Source: Odobenus rosmarus divergens
Lineage: Eukaryota; Chordata; Mammalia; Carnivora; Odobenidae
Reading direction: 5' to 3'
DNA: 64,000 nucleotides
NCBI RefSeq assembly: GCF_000321225.1
Contig: NW_004450276.1
Coordinates: forward strand, 4,017,467 to 4,081,466
The notes below the pieces were generated by a model. The model was given only the letters and a program-made list of their open reading frames with translations, was not told the origin of the DNA and did no database searches. The translations under genes and the position numbers were made by a program. Shown here piece by piece: positions 23,991 to 37,562 of this stretch. Position 1 is the stretch's first letter. Every line of letters begins with the position of its first letter.

Positions 23991-25276
23991 AGCTAAACCC
24001 AAATGAAACAGAATGAAGTAAATAATATTGGAGGGAAATAAATGAGAGAATATTAAACAGAGGAAAATAGAGAAAATCAGCAAAACCAAAAGTTTCTTTT
24101 TGAATGATCAAAACTGACAAACCCTTAGTTCCATTGATCAACAATAAAAGAGAGAAGATTTGTTACTGATATTAGTAATGAAAAAGTTATTACCACCAAA
24201 CTTACAGAAATAACAACAATTATAAGGGAATATTATGAACAATTGTATGCCAACAAATTAGCTAACAAATGAAGAACTGAAAAAGGCACAAAATACCAAA
24301 ACAGACATTGACAGAAATAGAAAATCTGAACAGACTAAAAACAAGTAAAAACATTGAATTAATAATCAAAATAACTTTCCACAAAGGAAAACCCAGACTT
24401 AGGTAGCTTCCTTGATGAGTTCTACTAAGTGTTTAAAAAGTTAATACCTTTAACATAACAATAAAAAATTATTTAAAAAAAATAAAAACATTTAACATTA
24501 AAAAAAATTAAAAAAATAAAATAAAAAGTTAATACCAATTCTTCAAACTTTTCTGAAAAGTAGAAGGGGCTAGAATACTTCCTAACACATTCTATGAGTC
24601 TAGTTTTATCCCGATGCCAAATCAGACAAAGACAACCCAAGAAAAGAAAATACAGACCAGTATCCCTTAGGGGTATGATTGCAGTAATCCTCAAAAAACA
24701 CTAGAGAGAATTCATTACAGAATCTTAGTAAAAGTAGTATACCCCATTACTAAGTGGAATTTATCTCATGAAACCCAGGTTTGTTCAACATATGAAATAT
24801 ATGCAATGTAATACCAAAGAATAAAGAGAACAAATGCATAGTCATATCAGCAAATATAGAAAAAGGAATCTGACAAAATCTAGCACCTATTCATAATAAA
24901 AAATACTCACCAAACTAGGAATGAAAGTATCACGCTCAACTTGATAAAGGGCATCAATGAAAAGCCCACAAGTAGCATAACTTACAGTGGTGAAAGAGCT
25001 GAACTTTCTAAGATCAAAACCAAGACGAGATGTCTCAACATTTTTACTCAACATTCTCCTGGAGCTTCTACCCAGGGTAATTAGCAACGACATAAAAGGC
25101 ATTCATATTGGAAAGGAAGATGTCAAACTATATTTGCAGACGGCATGATATTATATATAGAAAACTCTAAAGAATATATATGTATCAAAAACTAGAGCTA
25201 ATGAATGAATTCAGCAAGATTGGCTACAGGATACAGAAACATTGAACAAATATCAATTCCGTTGCCATATACTAGC

Positions 25277-25809
25277 TGTTACTGACTGAATTGTATCCCA
25301 CCCCCTCAAATTCATATGTTGAAATCCGAATCCTGGTATTTCAGAATGTGACTGTATTTGGAGATAGGTTCTTTAAAAAGGGTATTATGTTAAAATGAGG
25401 CCTGTAGGTAGGCCCTTATCCAATTTTTTTTATTATTATTTTACTTTTAAGTAATCTCTACCCCCAGCAGGGCTCAAACTTCTAACCCTGAGATCAAGAG
25501 TTGCATGTTCTACCAACTGAGCCAGCCAGGCACCCCTGGCCCTTATCTGGTCTGACTAGTGTCCTCGTAAGAAGAGGAAATTTGGACACACAGAGAGACA
25601 TCAGGTATGTACTTGCATGGAGCAAAGAGCACATGAGGACGTAGAGAGGAAGTGGCTGTAAGCCAAGGAGAGAGCCCTGAGAAGAAAAACCTGCTGATAA
25701 CTTGATCTTGGACTAATCATCTCCAGAAAACTGTGAGGAAATAAATTTATGTTGTCTGAGCCACCCAGTCTGTAACAGTTTGTTTTGGCTGCCTTGGCAA
25801 ACTAATATA
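25277..25809 (+). mobile_element. MLT1A-type solo LTR (ERVL-MaLR) inside L1 copy 3, with CTAGC duplication
   Basis: It starts TGTTACTGACTGAATTGTAT and continues with CAAATTCATATGTTGAAATC, AATGTGACTGTATTTGGAGA, AACTTGATCTTGGACTAATC and GAGCCACCCAGTCTGT. It ends AAACTAATATA. This is the landmark order of MLT1A-group LTRs. CTAGC at 25272-25276 is repeated at 25810-25814, the 5-base duplication expected of this class. There is no internal region, so it is a solo LTR. A short Can-SINE is nested in it. Confidence 0.9.
25421..25537 (-). mobile_element. Short Can-SINE, antisense, nested in the LTR
   Basis: Poly(T), AAGTAATCTCTACCCCCAGC, AACCCTGAGATCAAGAGTTG and the reverse head CTGAGCCAGCCAGGCACCCC mark a SINE that keeps mainly the tRNA-related part. 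The 10-base GGCCCTTATC stands on both sides (25411-25420, 25538-25547). Confidence 0.9.
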
Positions 25810-27478
25810 CTAGCCATGAACAATTCAGAAACGAAATTAAGAAAACAGTGCCATTTATAATAGCATCAAAAATAATAAAACACACTTAGGAATAAATATA
25901 GCAAATAAGTGCAAGTCTAGTACAATGAAATTGCAAAACAATTTTGAAAGAAAGTAAAGAAGACTGAGAGATAAGGAGACAAGCATCCCATGTAAATGGG
26001 TTGCAAGATTTGATATTGATAGGATGGCAGTAGTCTCCAAATAAATTTACAGATTAAATGTAATCCCTACCAAAATTCCCACTACCACTTTTGCACAGTA
26101 ACCAAAATAGTTTGGTACTCGCACTAGACTAGACATATAGATCGACAGGATAGAATTGAGAAGGTACAAACTCCATGTATTTATGGCCAATCGCTTTTCA
26201 ACAATGATGCCAAGTTCATTCAATGAGAAAATAATAATCTTGTCAACAAATGGCTGAGATAATTTTTTATCCATATTCAAAGGAATAATTTTAGTCCCTT
26301 TCCTTACACTGTATACAAATATTTAAACAAAATGGATGAAAGACCTTAATGTAAGAGCTGGAACAAGAGAACTCTTAGAAGAAAACAGAGGTGTAAATCT
26401 TTGGGACCCTGGATTACGCATGGGTTTCCTTTTTTTTTTTTTTAGGCATGCGTTTCTGATAATACATGACACCAAAAACAAAAATAACGAATGGAAATAT
26501 ATAATTAGACTTCATTAAAAATGTTCATCAAGGGTATTATCAAGAAAGTGAAACAGCAATTCACAGAATGGGGGAAAATGTTTGCAATTCAGATATCTGG
26601 AAAGAGCCTAGTATCCAGAATGTAGAAAGAACTTTTACAGCTCAACAATGAAAACAAACAACCCATTTAAAGGGGGGGAGGGCAATGGTTTGGATATACA
26701 GCTCTCCAGAGAAGAAATACAAATGCCCAGTAAGCACATGAAAAGAGGCTCAATATTAATATTTACTAGGGAAATGTAAATCAAAATGACAATGAGATAC
26801 CACTTTGTGCCAACTGGGATGGCTATATATATATTTTTAAAATAGAAAATAACAAGTGTGTGTGAGAATGAGGAGAAATCGGGGCCCTCATACATTGCTG
26901 AGAATGTAAAAAGGTGCAGCCACTGTGGAAATCAGTTTGTCAGTGTTACACAGGGTCACCATTATCACCATATGTCCCTACAAATTGTAATAGTAGCACA
27001 TGGATGTTCATAGCATCATTATGCATAATAGCCCAAAAGTGGGAACAACTCAAATGTTCATCAACTGATGGATATAAAAACATAGTAGGTCCCTTCAATG
27101 GAATATTATTTGGCAGTAAAATAGCTACAACATGGACGAACCTTGAAATCATGCTAAGTGAAAGAAGTGAGACACCAGAGGCCACATATTGTAGATTCCA
27201 TTTATGTGAAATGTCCAGAATAGGAAAATCCATAGAGACAGAGTAGATTAGTGGTTGCCAGGGACTGGGGGGAAGGGGAAATAGGGAGTGACTGCTAGTG
27301 GGCATGGTGCTTCTTTTCAGGTGATGAAAATGTTCTGGAATTAGACGATTGCTTTGATTTCACCATGTTGTGAATATACTAAAAACCACTGTATTAGATA
27401 CTTTAAAAGGGTTAATCTTAAATTATGTGAATTATATATCAATAAAATTCATATAGTAAAGGTGAAAATAAAAAAAAA

Positions 27479-30203
27479 ACGATTAATAGGACAGGAAGAC
27501 AAGATGAATGCAAGGTGAATAAAGGAAATGCAGAACAAAGCATCAGGGCTGAAGATCAGCAGTGGTGGCAATGTGTGGTTATCTGTGCCAGGAGCAATCG
27601 CCTCCACCAAGGGCTCTGCAGAAACATGACTGCTGCTGATGCTGACACTTGGGATACATATTTTCTGTACTTCAGACACTTTTATCAGTTCAGAAAAATC
27701 TGGGTAGTATATAAGGCTAGTAATGATGTCCACAACAATCAACATTTTCAGAGTCTTTCCATGTGCTCCATTATTGGCATTGTGCAGAATATTCTTTAAC
27801 ATATTTATTTCATTTATTCACTAAGTGCTTGCTGAGCACTTGCCCATTTTCCTTTTTTTGAAAACTGCAGGATTTTAACTTCTCTTTGAGTACCATTGAG
27901 GAATAAACGAGGTCTATATTTCTACTACACATTATTCTACTTAAGAAGAAATGTAAGATAATGCTCCTACTCTTTTTCATAATTATTTTTAATAATCCAT
28001 TTTAATAGTTGCTTTTCTACTACTTCAACTTGCACATTTTTGTACTTTACTATTTACTGATTAAGAAAATTTTAGCTTATTAAGATTTAGAAGGAAAACA
28101 GTATAAACATGAGTGAAATTTTAATGCAATGTCTTATTTCATTATGAATGAGCAAAATATAATTAAAATATAATTATGTTGTTAATTTCATCTAAACAGT
28201 AAGTGTAGTATTGATATGAGGAGAAAGGGCATTAAGTATTCTTCCTGTTAACTCTTTCTGTAAAAAGTGATGTTAGCTGTTAGGTGATTTTTTTAAATAA
28301 TTACTTGATTCAAAAACACTCTATTCATGAAATTTTTACATAAAACTATAAAAGAGGGGAAAAAAAGGTGAAATATCCATCAACAGTATAATGAAATCCT
28401 GGTTGATTCTGAGAGCAGAAGTCAGCCAAGATGAACAAATGATTCTTGTAATTTTGTATCAGAGATCAAAAAATTAGCCCTATCAAATGAGGAGGGACAG
28501 GAAATGCCAGAGATCTAGAGGAAATGGTCATAATATTAGTTGAGGACCAAGTAAAAGCAATCCACTAATAGCAATTTCCTTTTATTTGACCAAATTGTGG
28601 AAAATTATAACAAAGCTTAGGTTAGCTTAAAGTTCTATGTTGTTGACAATGATTCTGATATAAGATCTTAAGATCTTAGAGGAGAGTGGTCTGTGAATTC
28701 CAAATCTTATTCATGGACAAAGAACTGAGGTATTAGTCCTTTGAGATTCCTGACTGATTTATTCCTTGAGAGGTTAGATAAAATTAAGCTAGTGGGTGAA
28801 AACACAGCAATGCAGTTCTTGTGTCTAGAGTAAATAGAAATGAGCCTCATTCATTATAACTCTTCATTCAAGTCAGATGGAAGATGAAGCTTTCTTCACA
28901 GAGACACCTTAATTTGTCTCCGTGAAGTTGAAATAGACAATAATACTGTGGTGCAGAGTATACCACAAACTGAAATCATGTAGATCACAAAATATACTGC
29001 TTTTAATTAGCCAGGATTATATGAGTAATGAGCTCCTTCCATTTCACTCTGAACATACTGTCCTACATACACTTTATTTATTTGTTGCTTGTTATAATGT
29101 AAAGGTAATATATATATTTATATATATAAGTGATTATCAATGGATATCTAAGGCAAAACATTAAATCCTGTGTTTATGATGTTCTCTCTTAGTTCTGGGC
29201 ATTAAAATATCATGCATCACTGATTTTTGCTTACCTATATCTTCTCCCATACCTAAGTATTTTTTTATGTGGGTGAGTCTTCAGAATAAGATCATATGAG
29301 TAAAATGAAACAATTAAACAGCACCAGTGATAGACAAAACACATAAAAAACCTTTCCAGAATCACTCTGAATTACCATTGGGCTTCCTTTCAGTGTTGCC
29401 ATTTATAGCTTCAGTCAGGAGGGCAAAGCATTGCTGACAGCAAACAAGAAAAATACTCCTAATTTGCATATAATAATAATAAAGAAAAAAACAAAGAAAA
29501 TGATGCTAGGGAGAGATGGAACTTGGTTCTCTTCAAAAAAAAAAAAAAAAAGAGGAAACACCTTTTTTTTTTTTTAAACTGTGAAAGTAGAGGGAAATAT
29601 CCCAGACTAAAAGAAGTCATGCTTTCTCGAGATGGCGCCTGTGGGGTTTCTTATAATTTTGCATATAATGGGGACTGGAGTTGTACAGAACATTTTAGGA
29701 AGCTTTCTACATGGATTCATGAAGTGGTGACCTCACTAGGGATGTAGACAAAAAATTCAACATCGATTAAACAATAACCAAATTTCGATTAGAAAATTGT
29801 TTTCCAACTTAATGTTAAACAGATAAGTATCTCAGGTACTCAGATTTGGTTGTAATGTTACACAGAACTTAAAAACTCTCAGTTGAGCAGAAATAAAAGA
29901 ACCAGATTTTCTAAGTATGGTGAGGAGGAAATCAACCAGTTGTGAGAAAGCTCAGGAGAGAGCAACGGCCTTTAGAATAATAAAGTGTATATAGGTAACA
30001 TGTTTATATACATATGTGTGTATACATATGTATTTCTGATATAAATAGCAAATTGAGTATTAGATTATGGAACACATGTCGCACTTCCTGTTTCCCTTCT
30101 CACCAGCTAAGTAAGAGAGAGAGAGCCATTCTTTCTGCATTACAAATTAGCAGAGTAGTTTGATTATCTGGATCCACTTCCAGTGGGTTTTGTGACAAAA
30201 TTA
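27479..30203. other. Intergenic stretch, nothing recognised
   Basis: About 2.7 kb with no nameable gene, RNA or transposon. Overlapping open frames on both strands at 27449-27802 (117 codons antisense, 94 sense) have no recognisable domain. A poly(A) run at 29535-29552 and a poly(T) run at 29562-29576 lie close together. ATAT-rich runs occur near 29108-29130 and 29998-30035. Confidence 0.45.
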
Positions 30204-30208
30204 AGGTC

Positions 30209-30645
30209 TGCCAACCTTAAAAATAAACCTTAAAAATAAAATTGCCAGTTATTTAACCAGCAAGAAAAGTTTATTTGGGAATAGGAGGGCAATTGCAATT
30301 TGGGACCTGCAAGCTATGATAAACCATAGGCAAGTCTGAAGAACAAAGGACAGGGGCTTGCCTTTATAGAGGATAGGAAGGGTTTGGTTGTTTTGAGAGA
30401 AGGTTTATTGGAGAAGAGGGAAGAGTTCAGGGTTGCAGCTTCTCATTGGCTGAGTTGTGGCTGTTTCTCTTCTAGGTTATTGTTGAGCGAGGAGAAAATC
30501 TTTCTTCTTCCTCCTAGGGTAGGTAAAGTAAGCTTCTTTCCCGCTGGGGTATGTAAAGGAAGCTGCAAAGGGTGGTCTGTGACTAGTGAGAAGCCTCCCT
30601 TCATTGCCGCTGACTCCATTTTGAATTAGGTTGCTTCTGTTCACA
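30209..30645 (-). mobile_element. Probable solo LTR of an ERV, antisense
   Basis: Read on the - strand, it begins near 30645. It carries AATTCAAAATGGAGTCAGCG, a pattern typical of the U3 start of many ERV1 LTRs. Near its end it has a CCCAAATAAACTTTTCTTGC stretch, where AATAAA fits an LTR polyadenylation signal. On the + strand it starts TG and ends CA, with AGGTC before and GGTGC after as poor candidates for target copies. A 13-base duplication (AACCTTAAAAATA twice) lies at 30213-30238. I cannot name the family. Confidence 0.5.
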
Positions 30646-30879
30646 GGTGCTCATTAATAGCATCCAGAAACTCTTCAGAGCATGGAATAAAGTGGGCAAG
30701 AATAGACTAATAGGACCTTTTGAATTTAAGAACAGTGAAGCAAACTCTTCACTGATTGAGGACCCTCCTCTCCCTCTCCTGTCTCTCTTAAGAAACATAA
30801 ACACTTGTACTTTGCACAGGGGCTGTTTTCAATTAAGTATCCAGTAATAACTCTGAATTCAATACAACCTTATAAGGGC

Positions 30880-31045
30880 ATTACTACAGTTCTCCCCATT
30901 TGATGGATGAGGAACTGAGGCACTATGAAACTACTTGTTCAAAGTGATATAGCTATTTAGTGGGGGGGAGGTGGAATTCCAGCCCAGGCAGTCTGGTTCT
31001 AGAATCTGTATTTATCAATATGCTGTGCTACCTTTCTTTGTATTT
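30880..31045 (+). repeat. MIR element, sense
   Basis: CCCCATTTGATGGATGAGGA, ACTGAGGCACTATGAAACTA, TTCCAGCCCAGGCAGTCTGG and a final ATGCTGTGCTACCTT reproduce the 3' half of the MIR SINE. It is the last repeat before the CpG island. Confidence 0.88.
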
Positions 31046-31199
31046 GTCCCTTTAAAATGAGATTAACTAAGCAAAATAAGATGTAAACTAGTGCGAGGGC
31101 CGGGAAGAGTTAACTCGGAAACACATCCCAGAGCTGAAAAAACAAAAACAAACTAGCAAGCGAATGCCTGTTAAAGCCCCCGTAGGAAATTCAATGGGC

Positions 31200-33047
<1,848 letters not shown>

Positions 33048-35310
33048 TAAACTTGGGCTTTCCGAATGGGGAGAAGAGGGTTGGTTAGAGAAGGGGACTG
33101 GGGGTTTTTCTTGAGGCTTTCGGGCTTCCTTCACCTGAGCGACAGGGGGTGGTACCGTCTCCCCAAGTCGCCCAGAGAGGGCTCTGGTGTGTAAGAGCAA
33201 ACCTTCTGTAGATATCTCTCCCAGGAACTGGCATCCCTGGGCAGTCTCCCCTCCGGCTCCTCCTGCTTCCCTGCTGCCGCGACAACTAAGCGAGTGCGTG
33301 ATGGGGGCTGTGGGTGGGGGACGTGCTGGCAGCCCGGTATGGCAGGGTTCCCCCGCTAGCTGGAGAAAAAATTTACTGTGGCCGCACCTTCCTTCCTTAG
33401 GTGAACCCCACCTCAGCTCCCTTTAGCTGTCTGGGGCTGAACGGGCTCTGGAAGTGGGGCGGGGTAGGTGCGGCGGGGCGCAGAGGAGGGGTGGAGGTGG
33501 CAGAAGTGGGGTGGGCGCTCCTCTGGAGACCAATCCCTGCCCCCATTGTCCTCCGCCGGCCGGCTTCGCAGACAGGCCTGAACGTGTCCGGGGTTCGTCC
33601 AAGTGCCTTGGCATTGCCCACACGCGGAGATCTGGTCTTTGCTCCTTCCCAGTGGCAGTGTCTCCTGCTCCGGCGGATGCCAGCCAGGTGCGCGTCGGGT
33701 CGGGAGCCGCGCCCTCAGGGCCAGCGGGGAGCCTGCGGAGCAGCCCTCCACCCGCGGCCGTCTGACTCTCTTAGGCTAGGCGCAGCCGAGCCGAGGTCCA
33801 GGTGCCTCTCGCGACACTGCCCACTGAGAACTGGGTCCTGCTCACCGTTTTTGCCCCTCAGGAAGAAAGTGAAGAAACAGGCAGAGAGAGAGCTCTTGGC
33901 AGAAATTTGTGAACTCAGGTTAGCCTTCCAGAGGAGGTGAAATGAACAAAAACATTTGGAGGAGAAAAAAAAAAGGAACAAAAACTTTCTGATTAGGATA
34001 ATCAAGGTTTTGTTTTGTTTTAATTCTGAAGGTGGGGGTTGTGTAAGTGCTTCCTCAGAAAGTATACATGTGTCCACAAATGTCAAACATGAAAGTCGCA
34101 GACTGGAAGCCTACCGAGGTTACTTGGGGACTCCAGGTGAGGTGAATCTTGGAGAAAGTCCTTGAATGAAATTTACCAATCGGAGACCTAGAAATTGACC
34201 AAAACACTGTCTCTACCCCTCGTGTAAATTCTTATAGAGAAAGCACAGATTCTGACTCTGCGCTCCAATTTATGATTGGAGGGGTGTGTGGGTTGGGAGG
34301 AGGGGGCAACACGATGTAAAACTGTGAAACACTTTAAAACTCCATTGTTCTTGATGTTAATTTGTCTTTGTCACGTACAATTTTGTTCTGCATAAATGGA
34401 CATAGGTTGTTCTTTACTAGGTATCATATCAGTAGATTATCCTTTCTTGTTTAATTCTCTGATACATTTCATTGGCTTAAAAAAATAAGACTTTTACCTT
34501 ATGGTATTGATATGGTATCACGACATTCATGGAATAAGTAGATGCTTAAAGAAAACAATTTATTTCATCCCAAAGGAGATTAGAGAGATGTGTGTGCCAA
34601 AATGCATCCCAAGTTGTTTATTTGAAAACTTCTTTGGCAGTGAAAATAAATAATGCATTTACAGTAAAAAAATAAATAAAATAAAGGTCAGCAAATATTT
34701 TTTCTGAGCTTCTTTCATAACGATATGTTACTGAAAGAAGAGTATGTATACATTTTCTATTCTAAGTTCTCAAATTGAGGATGAAGTGAACATTCCATTC
34801 TAAAATCGACCAGATAATTAAAAGCTTTGTGGCTTAGAAAATACCTAAATTGTTCAACATAAATGTACAGGTATTACAAACTAATTATAAACTAGTATCT
34901 GTGGTGGAAAATTACCCTAGAAACCCATATATTTATAGGATTGAGTAAAAAATGAATGGCTTTTAAATTTCTTGGTAAATGTTTTGGAGATTTATTGCAA
35001 ACTGAAGTCGCTTCTTTACTGGATATCAGTCTACATATAGTTGCTGAATAATCTTGAAGTTAAATGGTTAGCCTATTGAATATATAAAATATAGCAAAGA
35101 AGTAGAAGAAAAAAATAGCTTCCTTTGTAAATAGTCTAGGTAAAAGTTCAACATGGGGAAATTTTTAAAAAGTCCAACCGTCTTGAAATTTGCCATGTAG
35201 CAATCAGGATTTTTATCACAGACATTTTGGCACAGGCGGGAAAAACCTGATTTCATAACAGGGACGTTTAATTATGCATTACTTTAGAAATGCTGCAGTT
35301 GATTTTATTG

Positions 35311-35324
35311 CCACCAGAGGGCAG
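35311..35324 (+). promoter_or_regulatory. CTCF-like binding motif in intron 1
   Basis: CCACCAGAGGGCAG agrees with the CTCF core (CCASYAGRKGGCRS form) at every position. It lies in non-repeat sequence about 2.4 kb into intron 1, with a TTTATTG on the left and AGAAACC on the right. Its forward orientation points away from the promoter. Binding is inferred only from the motif. Confidence 0.6.
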
Positions 35325-36385
35325 AGAAACCGCTATTTTCTCCTTCCCATTCTTTCCCAAACGTCTGATTAATGATCTTCAATACTTTGTTTTTCCTATA
35401 GACAATATTTTTTGATATTTCAACTTACCATTTATAAATGAGTGGCAGTTTGTAAAAATGAGTGTTTATTTCCCATGTTCATTGAAATTAACCATTCATT
35501 CAACGTTTATATAGCACCTCCTACATGTAAAGATCTATACTTTGAATACATTCTTGTGGTGTACTTGTATAGTAGAAAAAAACAAACAACTGTTATTGTA
35601 TCATTTTTGGAGATTTTTAACAAATTGTGGAATTCTCAAAAACGTAGCTTTAAAATATTTCTCATGATTAAAAGTTCATTATCATATAATGAATTTATAA
35701 TCTACATATACCTCAGAAGTATTTGCCATACTAAATACTTTTTCTCAACACCAATATTTAGAGAAAAATAAGTTTAGAATAATTCTAGATTCTATAAATC
35801 TGAATTCATCTCTGTATTGTTATACATTCATTTCTGTATCCTAAATTGATGGAAAAACAGTCTAGTAACAGTGTCAAAGGAGAAAGATGTATTAATGTCT
35901 CAAAGAATTCTAAAATTTAAATGAGGACAAAAGGCCTAAAATTACATAGTTATTTTGGCCTGGTTATTATTCTTGAATGTGACTTAATGCAACAAGGAAG
36001 TTCAGTACTGCTATATAGAGAGCAAAAATAGTTTAGTACTCCAGGGAATTTCCACTATTTAAAGTTTCTAATACTGCTATGTACGAGAGAGAAATAGTTC
36101 ATTTCAATGATCAATAGGTCATTTACATTTATTTTAGTTGTTTCTCTATGGGGACATTTTTCTATTTCTGCTTTCATTGGAGTTAAAAGACTTAGTTTGG
36201 GAAATATCACTAACTTGTGGAGTTTGTTATGAGAGTATCTCTGTTGAGACATACTGTCATTAGTAAGACTTTTCTGTTTGCATATATACCTAGAACAGAA
36301 AATTATAGCAGAAGTGACTATTCTCTATAAAGTCCATGTGGGTCAGATTAATGAACAAAGGGCAGGTTGATTTTTAATCAATCAA

Positions 36386-36392
36386 TGACTCA
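36386..36392. promoter_or_regulatory. AP-1 consensus with neighbouring homeodomain-type motifs
   Basis: TGACTCA is the exact AP-1 site. It follows TTAATCAATCAA (PBX/HOX-like) and precedes CATGATTGCATGCAAA. A 7-base motif is common by chance, so the call rests on the cluster and is weak. Confidence 0.25.
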
Positions 36393-36849
36393 TGATTGCA
36401 TGCAAAAAATTTTAAAACACAAAATGTGAGAGTCTTTTTCCTCTGAAGAATAGATCCAAGTTGAAGCCTAAGGTTGGGTAAGATTTTTAGTTCATGGCTA
36501 TCTGCATAGAGACCTAAAATTAGTATAAGTAGGACAGTGTGTGCGTTTGTTAAGTTTGATCTTCAGAAACAAGTTTTTATCAAGTAGAATGTACTTGAGT
36601 ACAACTTAGTAAATAGAAGATACTAATTTGCTCCAAACAGGTTTCTTCTCTGCAAGATACTTTCCTGCGAAGATAGAGACAACATGGATTCTTTTCAATT
36701 AGTTTGGTCTCCATTTTTTGTTTCCTAAAAGGTATTTTCTATTGTAGAAGCAGTATGTTTATGGAGATCAATGAATTGATCCACGGCTGTGATCATGAGA
36801 TCTGCAGTCTTGAGCTATTTCCTACCACGTTAAATGTGTATTAGTACCT

Positions 36850-37165
36850 CTTTTCCACCCCTCCTCCCCAATCCATCTCCCATCTGTCCATCTTCTACTT
36901 ACTTTTCCTTACAGGCTTATCTCAACTGACACCTAGGACCCTCCACAGAACTCTCTGCCTTTTTAAGCGCACTTGCTTGACTCCGCTTGCTAGAGGAAGA
37001 GTTGTTGTTATTGCTTTTCTTCCCCCTTCCCATTTCTGCACCTCGTTCACATACTTCCTTAGACCATATATCATGTTCTTGAGGTTAGGGTCCATTGTCA
37101 TTCATTTCTGAATCCCCTGTGGCATCTACCCCACAGGCATGCAATAAAGAGCTGTTGAACTGACT
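36850..37165 (+). repeat. L2 3' end, sense
   Basis: A pyrimidine-rich stretch with TCTCAACTGACACCTAGGAC and TTCACATACTTCCTTAGACC is followed by TTCTTGAGGTTAGGGTCCAT and GCATGCAATAAAGAGCTGTT. This is the decayed order of an L2 3' terminus (GAGGGCAGGGACT, then CAATAAATGTTTGTTG). Confidence 0.6.
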
Positions 37166-37489
37166 GAACTGAATAGAATTATAGTTCAAGCTGGACTATT
37201 TCCTTGAATGTCCCCTTGGGAGACTTTCAAAAATACTTTTTACCCTATTTATGACTTTTTCCATTAGTAAGTTGGAAATGAATATATAGACAGGTCTTAC
37301 AGAATTAATGGTTTAAAACAAGAGGGTAGGATCCTGAGGTCTGCTGAACTGCCATAATGCTTCTGGTGGATAATATTTACCTTAAAGCTTCTATTAATAG
37401 AACTTTAAAAAAGTTCATTCTAATACTCAACTATACTTCTGGTTTCTGAATGAATTTTTACTCATGTTCTTAATCTAACACCCTAAAGT

Positions 37490-37562
37490 ACAGTGTGTAT
37501 GTGTGTATGTATAGATGTGTTTATATATATATATGAAAATGCATATGCATGTGTGTATATAT
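37490..37562. repeat. TG/AT-rich microsatellite-like tract
   Basis: Alternating purine-pyrimidine sequence (GTGTGTATGTGTGTATGTAT, TATATATATATATG, then more TGTGTATAT). It is low-complexity and likely variable in length. Confidence 0.8.

Larger units (their letters stand above)
24090..26900 (+). pseudogene. L1 copy 3 ORF2 remnant, split by the LTR, active-site box mutated
   Basis: The polymerase box reads TTTGCAGACGGC at 25133-25144, giving Phe-Ala-Asp-Gly, so the second catalytic Asp is replaced by Gly. Many stops and frameshifts break the rest. The 533-base insertion at 25277-25809 separates the reverse-transcriptase part from the C-terminal part. A poly(T) insertion lies near 26430-26443. 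The intact protein would serve in target-primed reverse transcription. This copy cannot. Confidence 0.75.
23991..27478 (+). mobile_element. L1 copy 3: old 5'-truncated L1M element split by an LTR
   Basis: It begins inside ORF2 (GAATGATCAAAACTGACAAA near 24100) and continues to 25271. An LTR follows, then ORF2 text resumes at 25815 (ACAGTGCCATTTATAATAGC) and runs into a 3' UTR with AAAATCCATAGAGACAGAGT, TGATGAAAATGTTCTGGAAT and a final poly(A) near 27470. That 3' UTR is of ancient L1M type. The antisense 3' ends at 2436-2800 and 52470-52915 belong to related families. Confidence 0.8.

Noticed and set aside
26946..27305. 119-codon antisense frame
   Set aside because: Antisense of the ORF2 end and 3' UTR of L1 copy 3; a chance open frame.
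27449..27802. Overlapping 117-codon (-) and 94-codon (+) frames after L1 copy 3
   Set aside because: No family recognised, no splice or promoter context, and the overlap on both strands argues for chance. Kept only as unassigned DNA.
33401..33940. 179-codon frame downstream of exon 1
   Set aside because: Still within the CpG island, no recognisable protein content, overlapped by antisense frames. Treated as intronic GC-rich noise.
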